Source: Cryptosporidium bovis
Lineage: Eukaryota; Apicomplexa; Conoidasida; Eucoccidiorida; Cryptosporidiidae
Direction: 5' to 3'
DNA length: 64,000 bases
Assembly: GCA_009768925.2 (NCBI GenBank)
Contig: VHIT02000045.1
Coordinates: forward strand, 186,001 to 250,000
The notes beneath the pieces are model-generated. The model made no database searches. It worked only from the letters and a program-made list of their open reading frames with translations, and was not told where the DNA came from. The position numbers and the translations under genes are program-made. Positions 31,939-42,700 of the stretch are shown here, one piece after another (position 1 is the stretch's first letter; every line of letters starts with the position of its first letter).

Positions 31939-32636
31939 TTATTTAACAGAACTTATTACGTCAATTACATTTGAAGAGTTTAATTCAGAGGATGATTTAT
32001 TATCTAGATCTCTATTTTCGTCATCTTTTCTTATAATTGTATAGCATGTATTCATAATTGGGAGAAGTTTAACTTTTGTTCTTCTCAGATTTGCCCTCTT
32101 GTGTTCCTCTTCATGTTCTTGATCTTCATTTATTATTTCAAGTGATGTCATGTTTTCTTTCGTTAGGGGTTCATGTTTTTTATTCTTGTCATTTGATGAA
32201 GCTACTTCGATTATGTCATTCAACTTGTCCAGTATTTCATTCCTTTCTTCTTCTGTTCATTTTAATATTTATTTTTTTGGATTATATAGTTATTTTGCGG
32301 AGATGGAGGTTTTGGTAATTTTTCACCTACCTGTAAGTAGAATATTTTTTCCCTCGTCACTTAATATATCTTTTATCTTTAGTTTTCTAATATTATGCGG
32401 AATGCTATTTATAATATAATCCGTATAAAGCTTTAGCTTTTGTTTTTCTTGTTCTGTCACCAACTCTATCTGCTGTTTGTATGATAATTTCATGAAATTT
32501 TCAACATCTTTACAAATTTTCAATTAATAATTTATTAGTCATTTTCGTTGTTATTGTTCAAATAATTTTTCAAGAAAAAAAACTTACTTGCAGGGAAATC
32601 CTCACTATTAGCGAAATTTGTGCGTACGTTCTCCAT
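31939..32636 (-). CDS. Three-exon gene, possible borealin/Nbl1-like chromosomal passenger protein
   Basis: Built from three exons: 32636-32588 (ATG at 32636), 32507-32331 and 32252-31939, with 80- and 78-nt introns (donors GTAAGT and GTAGGT, acceptors AAAG and ACAG). The splices keep one frame and give 179 residues. Exon 2 encodes a long helix, then FMKLSYKQQIELVTEQEKQK, YTDYIINSIPHNIRKLKIKD. This fits the N-terminal borealin/Nbl1 pattern of a charged helix followed by L-x-x-x-I-x-x-(I/L)P-x-x-(I/L)R-x-x-K/N-x-x-D. That segment binds survivin and INCENP in the Aurora B complex of other eukaryotes. The C-terminal half is charged and low complexity. The exon structure is well supported; the family assignment is inference. 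Confidence 0.55.
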
Positions 32637-34817
32637 TTTATTTATTATAAACAGACCAGCTTTAGTCAATTTTAAATTGATAATTTGTTGATTTTCGCTT
32701 CACCAAGTTATAACACTATTCTGAAATAAATCGCTGTCTATTTGGAAACCAAACGAATGTGTTCTCCGGTAAAGATATAAACAAAAAATGTGCAAGAATA
32801 ATTACTTATACTGTTTATATTTGTTAATAGCAATTATTCAATGCATTTCTTTTCCTATTTCCACCTAACCCACAAAATACCCTTTTACATTAACTACAAA
32901 TATTCAAATTTTTATATATTCAAGTATGAAAAAACAAGGCATGACCATTTTGCCGCCTTTTTGATTTATACTAGATGTTTTGCATCTATATAAATTTAAT
33001 TAAAAAGAGTATACATTGTGTTGTACATAATATAAAACGACACTGATTTGGACTATATACTTGTTATTATTATTTGTTAATGTTTTATTTCATTTCTGAT
33101 CAATCCCTCGTTTGTTTATATTTGTAAAAAGCATCAAGCTATTTTTCATGCACACAATTTAGTGAATGTTCAGTAGTTAATTATACAAAATTTTGGAATA
33201 TGGCAACTAAGGACAGAAATATATGCACAAATACTTGCACTTTTTGATACGTATTCTATGTGACGCCCTTATCCCAATAAAAATCGTAAAAATGTAAATT
33301 CCATGTTTAAATGTTAAACAGAAAATTCCTCACTAATAAGTTTATATGAAATGCAAATGGGCCTAATTATGTTTGGTTAACATTTGGTTGTGTTTTTGTT
33401 GTTATTGGCTGTTGTTTTTTCTTTAAATTTAATGACGTAAAATCCCCACCACAAATAGAATAATTTTCGAAAGAAAACTAAAATTTCTTTAATTTTATTC
33501 GTTTTTTTGTCTAACGTCCTTGTTCTCATTACTTTAATATTGGACTTCAACAAAATAATTATATTAAGTAATGATTGTTGCACATAATTATGTTACAAAA
33601 TAACAATACACGTACCGACACTGTGAAATTAAAAACACTTGTCACATTCTCCCACATGCTAATATTCATAAACACATACTTTAAATGCAAACACTAAAAC
33701 ATGCAAAAATAGTGAATAGAGGGGCCGGGTTCTCGCATGACAAATTGGGCAATTATATCAAATAAATCAATGAATAGCAATTTAAAGTGGAAAAAAGAAA
33801 ATAAATAACAATTTTGTCATTGTGCCGATTTAAAAACAAAGCAACATTTAAAGAATGTAAATACCATACTGCATAAATAAGCACACAAGTCTATTTTGCA
33901 TATTTTTACAGTATAATTAATGATTAGTATCGATTGTGTAAATATTACATTTATTAACTAAGCCAAAACAAATATTTAAATATATGCATACATTTGAGCT
34001 GTAAAAAAAGAAAAAAACCGTATACACAAATTTTTATGTATTAAACACAATTAGACCTATTACTTACGCGGCAAACTGGATTTTTTTCTTTCATCTTAAT
34101 GGAAATAGTAGTTTGCAGAGGTTTTTGAAAGTATAAGGACGGTAAGAAATACAAAAGAAAACTGGAAAAAAAAAACAAAATTTACAGGAACAGGGATAAC
34201 AATCTAATCTGAATGCAAATACAAGAAGTAAATAGACCTATCGAGAATTAGAATAACTATCGTGGTTGGTTTTTTATTGCAAGCATTTATGCGAAAAACT
34301 GCTACGAGAGTAACATATTTTGGTGTATTTTCCTCGACTATTTGCTTTGTTAAGACAGAACTGGAATATACTAAACAGTACATGTGAGCGTATGTTCCCT
34401 TTGTCTTTTAAATACATGTGGTAATCATCTATACTTTCTGTTTTAATAACCTGAATACAATAACCCGATATAACTCAGTTTCCATTTTGAGCCGATTGTG
34501 CCGTTATTGACATATATTTACACTCGCGAAGTTGCTTAATATAAGAGTTTACGAAGTACGTAAACAATATATTTATTTAGTTTGGTGTTAATGTTTTCCT
34601 GGATATAAAAGAATATTATATGCATTGCATGTAAACAATACATCTCTATATATATCAGCATTCAGCTTTAATTTTGGCTAATTAGCCCAAATCATGCTAC
34701 AAAAGAACGAAAGTTTGAGCAATAATAAAGAGAGCGTAATACGCAAATCTCTGTAACATTTGAAAATATTTATACTAAATTTGATAAACAAGCATTAGAT
34801 AAATTGCCGTAAAATCG
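32637..34817. other. Largest gene-free region, divergent
   Basis: 2.18 kb between two divergent starts, unusually long for this compact DNA. The 68-codon frame at 33377-33583 starts with GTG and lacks coding features. A GC-richer patch (GAGGGGCCGGGTTCTCGC) lies at about 33719-33736, and a TGCATTGCATG cluster lies just before the 34818 gene (about 34621-34632). No known RNA family recognised. It might hold a non-coding transcript or a multi-exon gene that I cannot see. Confidence 0.5.
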
Positions 34818-35351
34818 ATGAATAAAAGAAAGGAGAGATCAGAAGTCATTCGCGGACTTCAAGATATAGAAGAACATGGTCTTTATCATTTTGAAAAAAA
34901 GCGAAACATACTAGGCGTTGACTTCAGTGGTAGGCCTATACTTGATATAAAAAATGTAGAAAGTGAAAAAGAGAATACAAAAACTTTGGATGGATCCTCA
35001 TCCTCAACGTCTCTCGGATTCGTTTTGCCACAAAGCGAAACTATGGCTGAAAGAGACAATAGAAGCATTAAATTTGAACCAAGCAAGGATAATTATATAC
35101 AATTGCTAAATAAGTATGAAAATTTACAAACAAGTCATGCAACATTGCAAAAAGTTGTAAGATCACTTTTGGATAAAATTAATCATATTAACGATTTATA
35201 TGCGCAAAAAGAAAAGGAACTAAATGAATGTAAAACGCAGCTTAAAAAGGTTGTAGATGCAAACGAAACACTTAATCTTTATATACAGTCTTCTCATTCT
35301 TCAGTGATGAATAACAGTATTATTAATAAATTTGGCTCTGATATTTATTAA
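34818..35351 (+). CDS. Hypothetical coiled-coil protein, 177 residues
   Basis: I do not recognise the family. ATG at 34818. The first 45 residues contain EEHGLYHFEKKRNILGVDFS and GRPILDI, which look like a conserved short region. A Ser/Thr-rich linker follows, then from about residue 90 to 160 a coiled coil (NYIQLLNKYENLQTSHATLQ and KVVRSLLDKINHINDLYAQK). The tail is short and Ser/Asn-rich. No signal peptide or membrane span. It may be a structural or adaptor protein. Confidence 0.7.
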   Translation: MNKRKERSEVIRGLQDIEEHGLYHFEKKRNILGVDFSGRPILDIKNVESEKENTKTLDGSSSSTSLGFVLPQSETMAERDNRSIKFEPSKDNYIQLLNKYENLQTSHATLQKVVRSLLDKINHINDLYAQKEKELNECKTQLKKVVDANETLNLYIQSSHSSVMNNSIINKFGSDIY

Positions 35352-36447
35352 TAATATGGCGCTAATCTTAAAGCATTTTACTGCTCTAGAATAATTAATG
35401 GTACGAGCATCTACAAATGCATGCACGGCACGAATATTTATATAATTAGAGAAAGGATTAATTAAAAACTATATATATATATATATAGGTTTATAATGGC
35501 ATTGAGGCGAGAAATAAGGTGTTTATGAAACAATAACCGTTTTACTACGCAAATTGCGAAGAGTAAACAAAATATCTATTATTGAAGAAAGGTGAATTTT
35601 TGTACTGTATGTATTTTTTGTTTGGTTTTCCATTACAAATACTGTTTTGGTGTGTATTTAGTTGTAGGTATATAATAATTAGAAGCAAAACCCCCTAAAA
35701 GAATTTATTTTTTAGCTATCATTGTACATGTTTCATTCATCCAGAAAAATACACCTGTATTCCTACACGTTTACCCGCTTGTATTTTATCTGTATAATGT
35801 GATTTCTTTTTTTATGGGTCAATAAATCTGGTAATCTCGTGTTATTCGCTGTAAGTTTGTTCAACCCCGTTCTTTTTTCCCTATTTGGTTTAAGTTGCTT
35901 TTTAATTTTAAATTTTAACTATTGGTGTGTGGTGTGCCAACCTACCACCATTCTATGCGTACTTTAACGCAACACCTGAGAAGTTTAAGAGTGCTGAATA
36001 TCTAAAGATAATAATAAAAACAAAAGTAATATTATTTAAACTAAATTACAGTATTGTTTGACGCCAATTTTTTTTGATAAAAAGAGTCAAGAGAAGAAAG
36101 GAATACGGAGAATGACTATAATGAAATAGAATGGTTGAAAGTAAATGAGTATATACTAGTGGGTTATATAAACAACATAAATAAGTACTTGAATTCACTT
36201 CTGTATATATACCTATATATACACTCGCTTATATATATTAGTAAATTTATATTTTTTTGTGAAAATAATAATTAATACGAGTAAAACTATCAAAGTTTTT
36301 GTATTTCACAAAATAATTGTTTTATTGAAATTGCATTTTCAGAATAAATACTAAGCAGTTTGCATTCAACAAATACAATATATTTTGAAAAAGTTCATTG
36401 AAATAAATTATTTTAGTTCTTTATGTGTGTAAGTCAGAAATGTCAAA
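35352..36447. other. Intergenic region upstream of the membrane-protein gene
   Basis: 1.1 kb, very AT-rich. A TGGCGC core at 35357-35362 and TGCATGCA at 35418-35425 lie at the left end, immediately downstream of the coiled-coil gene. A (TA)10-like microsatellite lies near 35470-35488. Nothing else recognised. Confidence 0.6.
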
Positions 36448-37515
36448 ATGTTGGTAAATAATGATCTTCTGGACATATTAAGCAAAAAGCCTATAAATCT
36501 GTTACCAAATGAAGGAACAAACAATGGAAAAAAATTTCATGGTGATTTAAATTCATATTGGAAATCGTTCCTTTGGGAGTTTCAATTTTCCAGACTATAC
36601 TTTAAATTGGAAAGGGGTGATTGCAGGATAATATTTTCGTCTAGCTGGCTTCCATATATAAACCACTCAAAAGTACTGTTGTTTAGGCTTTCATGTTTGT
36701 TTTTTTTCTGTTCGGTGATCTTATATGATATATTTACAGAAATAAAAATGTGGAAAATAGAGAATTTGGCGAGATATTACACTACAAATTGGTGCAGTAT
36801 AGCAACAATAGGTTATTTTTTAGTACTTAGTTTCGCATCAATTCAATCACAGCAAGTAATTAATTCCAGTATAGATGATAATATATACGGCAAGGAGATA
36901 AATGAAATAGAGGATATAATAGGATATAAGAGTTATCTCAATTGGACATGTTGGTATGCGTGGATGATACAAAGCTTCTTATTACCTACGGGACTTATAG
37001 TTAATATTGGCTATTGGATGGTTTCACATCCTAACTCTAAGCTAACCCTTTTATTGGCAATATGTAAACATGCAATTGCCAGTATTCTAGTATTTTGGGA
37101 TTGTTATACAACCTATCAGCCCTTCTTTTTATTGCATGGGCTTTACCTCTATGCCTACATTATTGGTATATTACTTTCAATTACAGTTATAAAGCTGTTT
37201 CCTAACTCGTTTTTATCATATCTTCCAATAAACATAAATGGTCTTTACACATTCTTTAACTTTGATGATGAAAGTCACATTAAAATCGCCCCAAGTCTCC
37301 TAATATTCATTTTCACTCTTTTCTATCCACTGTTACTTTTGTTTTTGTGGTTCTTATTTAGAGAAAAGAACCTTCTTGTTGACCCCCTTCCTGTTGAAGG
37401 GGAAGAGATTCAAAAACTTCTGCAAAACCATGACGATGAAAAGATCAGTGGGATACAGCAGGTTGATGAAGAAAGGGATATTGGAGGGGAAAAGCCTCCA
37501 AATAACAGCGATTAA
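36448..37515 (+). CDS. Multi-pass membrane protein, possibly rolling-stone-like
   Basis: 355 residues with about seven hydrophobic segments, so an integral membrane protein. A cytosolic-looking N-terminal 65 residues ends in WLPYINHSKVLLFRLSCLFF. The order of features (FRLSCLFFFCSVILYDIFTE, a conserved YYTTNWCSIATIGYFLVLS, a WxxQSFLLPTGLIVNIGYWM segment, and a His in CKHAIASILVFWDCY) recalls the rolling-stone/AIG1-type transmembrane family. I can recognise that only from pattern and would not assign a function. The C-terminus is acidic and hydrophilic (VEGEEIQKLLQNHDDEK), probably cytosolic. ATG at 36448. Confidence 0.7.
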   Translation: MLVNNDLLDILSKKPINLLPNEGTNNGKKFHGDLNSYWKSFLWEFQFSRLYFKLERGDCRIIFSSSWLPYINHSKVLLFRLSCLFFFCSVILYDIFTEIKMWKIENLARYYTTNWCSIATIGYFLVLSFASIQSQQVINSSIDDNIYGKEINEIEDIIGYKSYLNWTCWYAWMIQSFLLPTGLIVNIGYWMVSHPNSKLTLLLAICKHAIASILVFWDCYTTYQPFFLLHGLYLYAYIIGILLSITVIKLFPNSFLSYLPININGLYTFFNFDDESHIKIAPSLLIFIFTLFYPLLLLFLWFLFREKNLLVDPLPVEGEEIQKLLQNHDDEKISGIQQVDEERDIGGEKPPNNSD

Positions 37516-37869
37516 TCTTATTATAGTTAAAAATAAAGTATATTACTATGCATTAACATATTAGTTTATTGACCTGAGTCTAAATTTGTGTGTTGTTTCT
37601 ACCCAAAAAAAACTAAACTAGCAGGTCAATATTTGGTCTTTTTTCTTTCACCTAACTTAAATTGTGATAAGTCATACTAAATAATACACATCTTCTGAAT
37701 ACTCATGGCTACTAGGTGCGATGTCGCCCTCCGTTTACTTCAAAGTAAATACCAGTATCCACAATCCCTTCTATTTATACTAAAACAAGGTGTTTCCATT
37801 GGACACGGAGATACAATTAAATATGTTATCTATTCGGAATTAATCAACAAAAATATATTCGCAGAATCA
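37516..37869. other. Convergent intergenic region
   Basis: 354 bases up to the inferred 3' end of the hydrolase-like gene. A 73-codon ATG frame on the + strand (37705-37926) partly overlaps that gene antisense; I see no family in it and do not call it. Confidence 0.5.
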
Positions 37870-39194
37870 TTAAACCAGGTTTTTCGTGTCACTACTAGGT
37901 CTGATGCTTTTTTTATTCTTAGATGATAAAGACGATTTTACCATACCAACAGACAATTCGTTTTGAGATTTTTCCATGCCAACTGATTCTGTTTTGTGTT
38001 CATGTTCAATATCAAACACCACAGGTCTTTGATGTTGATTAAAGTTATAAATGTACGAACAATCAACACAATTAATATTATTTGTATCGTAAATGAATCT
38101 AAAAATAACCCTATAGTAATCAAATACAGCTTCTAACCATGTGTCATGGTGGCTTCCAGTAGAAACTGTGAATATTCTAGACCATTTCGGACTGGTGCCA
38201 GAGTTTTTTGTAAAGTTCTATGGAATCTGTAGGGGATGATAATCTGTCCATCAACCCAACAATATACAAAGTCGGAACAGCAACATTTGGAATCTTTGAG
38301 TAAGATTCAAACTTTACTACTTGAAAAATATCTAAAAACAATGGTATTTTTGCAAATACTGGGCAAACCTTCGACCAAACAGTCTTCAAATCCTTGAAAG
38401 TATTCTCCAATATCAATCCAGATACCTTGTATTTAGATGCAAAATCAATAGCAACTGCTCCTCCAATTGAATACCCATAAACAAATAATTTATCCTTATC
38501 AAAAATATCTGTTCTTGACAACAAATATTCATAAGCCGCTTTAGCATCTAGATAAAAACCATCCTCAGATGTTACTCCACTACTATTACCATAACCTCTA
38601 TAGAAAACAACAAATACATTGACTCCCATTAAATTATACAATTCCCAGAAATGTCTACTTCGGCCTCCAATATTTTCGTTATTACCTGGGAAAAAAGAAT
38701 CTTCGGAACTTTTTCCATTTCCCGTATTCCTCATAATAACTTGGGAAACAATGTCTTAAGTAAAACGGTACTCTTCTCTTTAAATCAGTATTAGCATATA
38801 CCTTATCACTTGGTACATCGTCACTGTCAGTAATACTACCATTCATATTACACTCTTTCAATATTCTTCGTCTTGCCCTTATTGATGAATCACTTAGCTT
38901 CTCATACCTGTCATTCTTGTTGTGATACATAAACCAGCAGCTCAATTTAATTCCATCATCCGCAATAAGCGTCACATCATCAGAATTGATCCCAATCTTG
39001 TTCGGATGTATTTCATCAACACCGACTGAATGCGGCATGAGTATCAACTTATCCTGGTAAAATCATACACAAATTCCAAGCATTAACACCAATGCAGCCA
39101 ATAAGAAAAACACTGTTTTGATAACGCGTCCCAAAGACAAACTAAACACATAACCCTTCACTTTCTCAAATACACAATTATTCTCTGAGCTCAT
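37870..39194 (-). pseudogene. Bem46/ABHD13-like alpha/beta hydrolase, apparently disrupted
   Basis: Segments in order match the membrane-anchored Bem46/ABHD13 serine hydrolases. The N-terminus at 39194 has one transmembrane helix (VIKTVFFLLAALVLMLGICV), then FYQDKLILMPHSVGVDEIHP, DDVTLIADDGIKLSCWFMYH, PGNNENIGGR (the oxyanion loop, usually HGNxxNIG), VVFYRGYGNSSG, FVYGYSIGGAVAIDFA (GxSxGG nucleophile), TLYIVGLMDRLSSP with the Asp, and TGSHHDTW with the His. These do not lie in one frame. An in-frame TGA at 39065-39063 follows the membrane helix, a shift is needed near a T6 run at 38696-38691, and another near 38193-38188. Very short introns could explain the first two, but not the third. Either this is a recent pseudogene or the assembly has errors. 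Confidence 0.65.
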
Positions 39195-39737
39195 TTATGT
39201 TTTCTGGTAACTGCCCTTCTTCAAACGACCAAGTCTAAACACAAACACTTTGTGAATACAAAACAGACAAGAAAGATATAAGAACAGAACAAACAAATGC
39301 CAATTACTTGACAATAGACCTCTAAATATTAGACGGGTCATTAAAAATTGCATTTTCACGGTGGTACCTAAGAGGTGGGTATAACAATATAGTTTAAATG
39401 CACTTTTGGTATTCTAACAATAATATAGTAATTGAAAATGAAATTCAATCGAAGAATTTAACAGGAAGAAATAAAAAATTGTATATTGAATAAAAATGTG
39501 ATGAGAAAAGAAGAGAAATAAAATAATTAATTGACAGATATAATTAGGATATCTTCAGCCCTGTATAATACAATAGGTATTTCGCATTGTCCTGGCACTG
39601 CTTCACTCACTCTCAAAAAATAGTAACCATGGTGAACGCAAATTTATTTATTCATTTACAGAATAAAACAAAAATTTTTTTTAATGAATAAAAAAAGTGT
39701 TCTGTAGATCATATTTGCAAGGGAAACAATTCAATTG
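39195..39737. other. Intergenic region, 3' flank of the giant gene
   Basis: 543 bases between the hydrolase-like start and the giant gene's stop, both minus strand. AT-rich; nothing recognised. Confidence 0.6.
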
Positions 39738-42700
39738 CTAGTATTGTTCATCTTGATCTTTATCATCGTTTTTAGGTTCATCATAGAAAGGACTAACTTC
39801 ATCATTAACGTTATCAACATTATAAGAGTAGTTTGTTTTCCCTTTTATTCTGTAATCATGTTGGTATACAAAGTATTTTGGTTTTCTGCATGATCCTATT
39901 TCTATTTGCTTCCAATTCATATTCTTTGTAAAGGCATTGTTTCTCTTAGATAGTCCAATGGAAAGTCTTTCTACCAATTCAGAGGAGTAATCAATATCGT
40001 TTGATTTAATGTAAAACTTGAGGACACCATACCCAAGCCTTCCATTTACAATTGGAGTATCCGCAACTGCAATTACACCAATATCTGAATAGTCAACATT
40101 GACTACTTTTGAAAGATTCTTCTTGAAATTAGCAACGAAAACTTGATGATCGTAAAATGTCGGTACATTTGGAATAATGTCGCTAAATGAGAAATATCCT
40201 ATTACTGATTCTTTTGGGAATACTGTAACAACGTCTGAATAAAAACCGTATTTATTCACAATATCCTCCAAAATTGAAGTACCATAATTGTACCCCAAAC
40301 AAGATGTTTGATTCGCAATATCTTCAATGCTAGGTGAAACATCCTTACTCAAAAAGTTGAATTGACTCCAATCAAATATTTGGCCAAAAACACTAACTGA
40401 GTTAAATACCACCTTACTTGAAAGTTCTTTCGAGAATTCCTTTAGTGTTTGCCCAACATTTGTGTATATGTAAAAAGTAACTAGTATATCACCTGTAGCT
40501 GTTTGGAAGATTGTATTTCCAACTCTTTTTACCTGAACATTCCTTGGAGTAAGACCAACTATTCCGACGAATCTATCAGTTGGTCCAAGTGATGTCTTTA
40601 TAGATGAAATAAAAAGTTGCTTAAACTCTACAAACCTCTCATCGGCTATTTGTTTCTGAGCAAAGTAATCAAAGTTAGTAACAAGAACTTGAGCCATTAA
40701 AACTCCTTTAATAGGAACTTCATTATCTTTTTGTGTAGTTTCATAACCCTTTTCAGGGAATCCTTTCCCGTATTGAGTAAATTTCATGTTCCTATATGGA
40801 TTTCCACCCACTGGGATGAAATTGGACGTAGGGAATATATTAGTTGTTAGATGTAATGCACATATAGTATATGTTTTATCGAAGCTGTATAAATCATTTT
40901 CATTTAGGAATATTGCATTATCACCTATTCCAATGCTCCATTCGTGAGTTTGATCGTACTCTAGTTCTGCGTAATTTGGATGTATTCCACTACACTGTTC
41001 ACCGGTAATCAAGTTTATCATCAAGGCAAACTTTTTATAAAATAGGAACCCAACTGTGTCATGAGTGCCATTATTAAGTGTATATGCAGACATTAGATCT
41101 ATATTATCATAAAGATCTCCATATAAACCAGTACTTAACTTGGTGTTAACTACTTTTGTGTTAATTTCCCAATATAATCCTTTTTGAGGATAACTACAAA
41201 GCCCCTTAATTGCCTGATTAACAACAGAAGTTTCGTCTACTTTGCAGTAACTAGTTAAACTTGAATGTAGATATCCATTTAATAAAATAAATGGATAACC
41301 TTGGTAAATATCTACGCTAAATATCAGACGAGTTGGAATAGATGGATATATATCTGTAAATGAGAAATTAAGCTTTGACCTTATTTCCTCCTCACCAAGC
41401 ATTAAATTTGGATATTCTAACATTGCAAATCCTGTTGAATCCATTACATAAAACAGTCCATTTGCGCCTATTAATGTTATTTGAATGATATCATCCTCTG
41501 AATACAAAGCACCATTACTGTATTGACTAGAGATAGTTGTTTCATTTAATACTGCTGTGATTTTGTTTTGTTCAAATAATATACTGCCAGCATTAATTCC
41601 ATTCTTTATTAATGTCAAACTAAATGTTGATGAAGTGGACAAAACTCTGAGAGAGTTGTCCAAATAGTATATGAATCTGTTTCTCGTTATTTTAGGAAGT
41701 TTAAATTTGATTGAAACTGCAACTCCCTCATTCCAAGAACTCTCTGTGGTTTTTCCATCAAAATAACCAAATCCTCCAGTACATGCAGTACCTACTATTA
41801 GAGGACACCCTCCAGAACCAGGAGTAGTGATTGATTCATCCAAACCTGGCGGAACAACTGCTCCAGAATCATCCGTCTCACCTGACGCACTTTCCGTGGT
41901 AGTAGTAGTAGTTGTTGTAGTTGTAGTTGTTGTTGTTGTTGTTGTTGTTGAAAGAGATATTGGAGATCTTGATCTATTCACCATTTGCCAAAGAGAATAG
42001 CTCCTAGTTGAATTGGCAGAAGAGTTTGAACCTACTCCTATGACCTTGTTAAAGCTCTCGGAAATACCATTCAAATACAAAAGTCTGTCCGAATTTGAAT
42101 TAACCGTCACGGTATAAGAACCCTGTTTGTTATCTCTTGTGACCCAAAATGTGAAAAATCCACTTGGATATGTTGAACAGAAAGGGCCACATTGTGGGGA
42201 ATATGAATAAACGGTTATCTTATTTATCTCATTTGTTAGAGCAACTACCATGTTCGAATACTCAAAGGAGAACACCAAATTGGATGTATGAGTGTTGTAA
42301 AATTCGTATCTGTAGTTCCTAGGTCTCGGAAGCACACCATTGACCTCTTCTGGATGTGGAACTCCGGTTGAAATCATTCCCATCAATGTCCAGCTATCTG
42401 AAAACAAAATTCCTGATGGAACTAATGTTATTCCGGTACTGTTGCAAACATCAAACATTTCAAGATCACATTCTTCCTTGCCTTCAATCATGAAAGGAGG
42501 TCTGAAAGGATTCAATTCTCCACTATAATTACCAATTTTCTCAAACTGACTTGTAGTTGAGTTAAACTGGTATCCTGGAGGTGTATTAAATTCATCACCG
42601 TAAAGAGGAGCAGGTGTTATTCCTGAAGGGAAATAAGGATAGGTTGTTTGGTACTTTGGTAGTGGACTGTACATTCCTGTATTCTCATCATATTCCGGAC

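Noticed and set aside
37705-37926. 73-codon + frame starting with ATG
   Set aside because: Overlaps the antisense 3' end of the hydrolase-like gene and shows no family; the hydrolase reading in that overlap is clearly better.
37870-39194. Two separate short hydrolase genes
   Set aside because: The segments are consecutive parts of a single Bem46-type domain order (membrane helix, oxyanion loop, Ser, Asp, His), so one disrupted gene explains them better.
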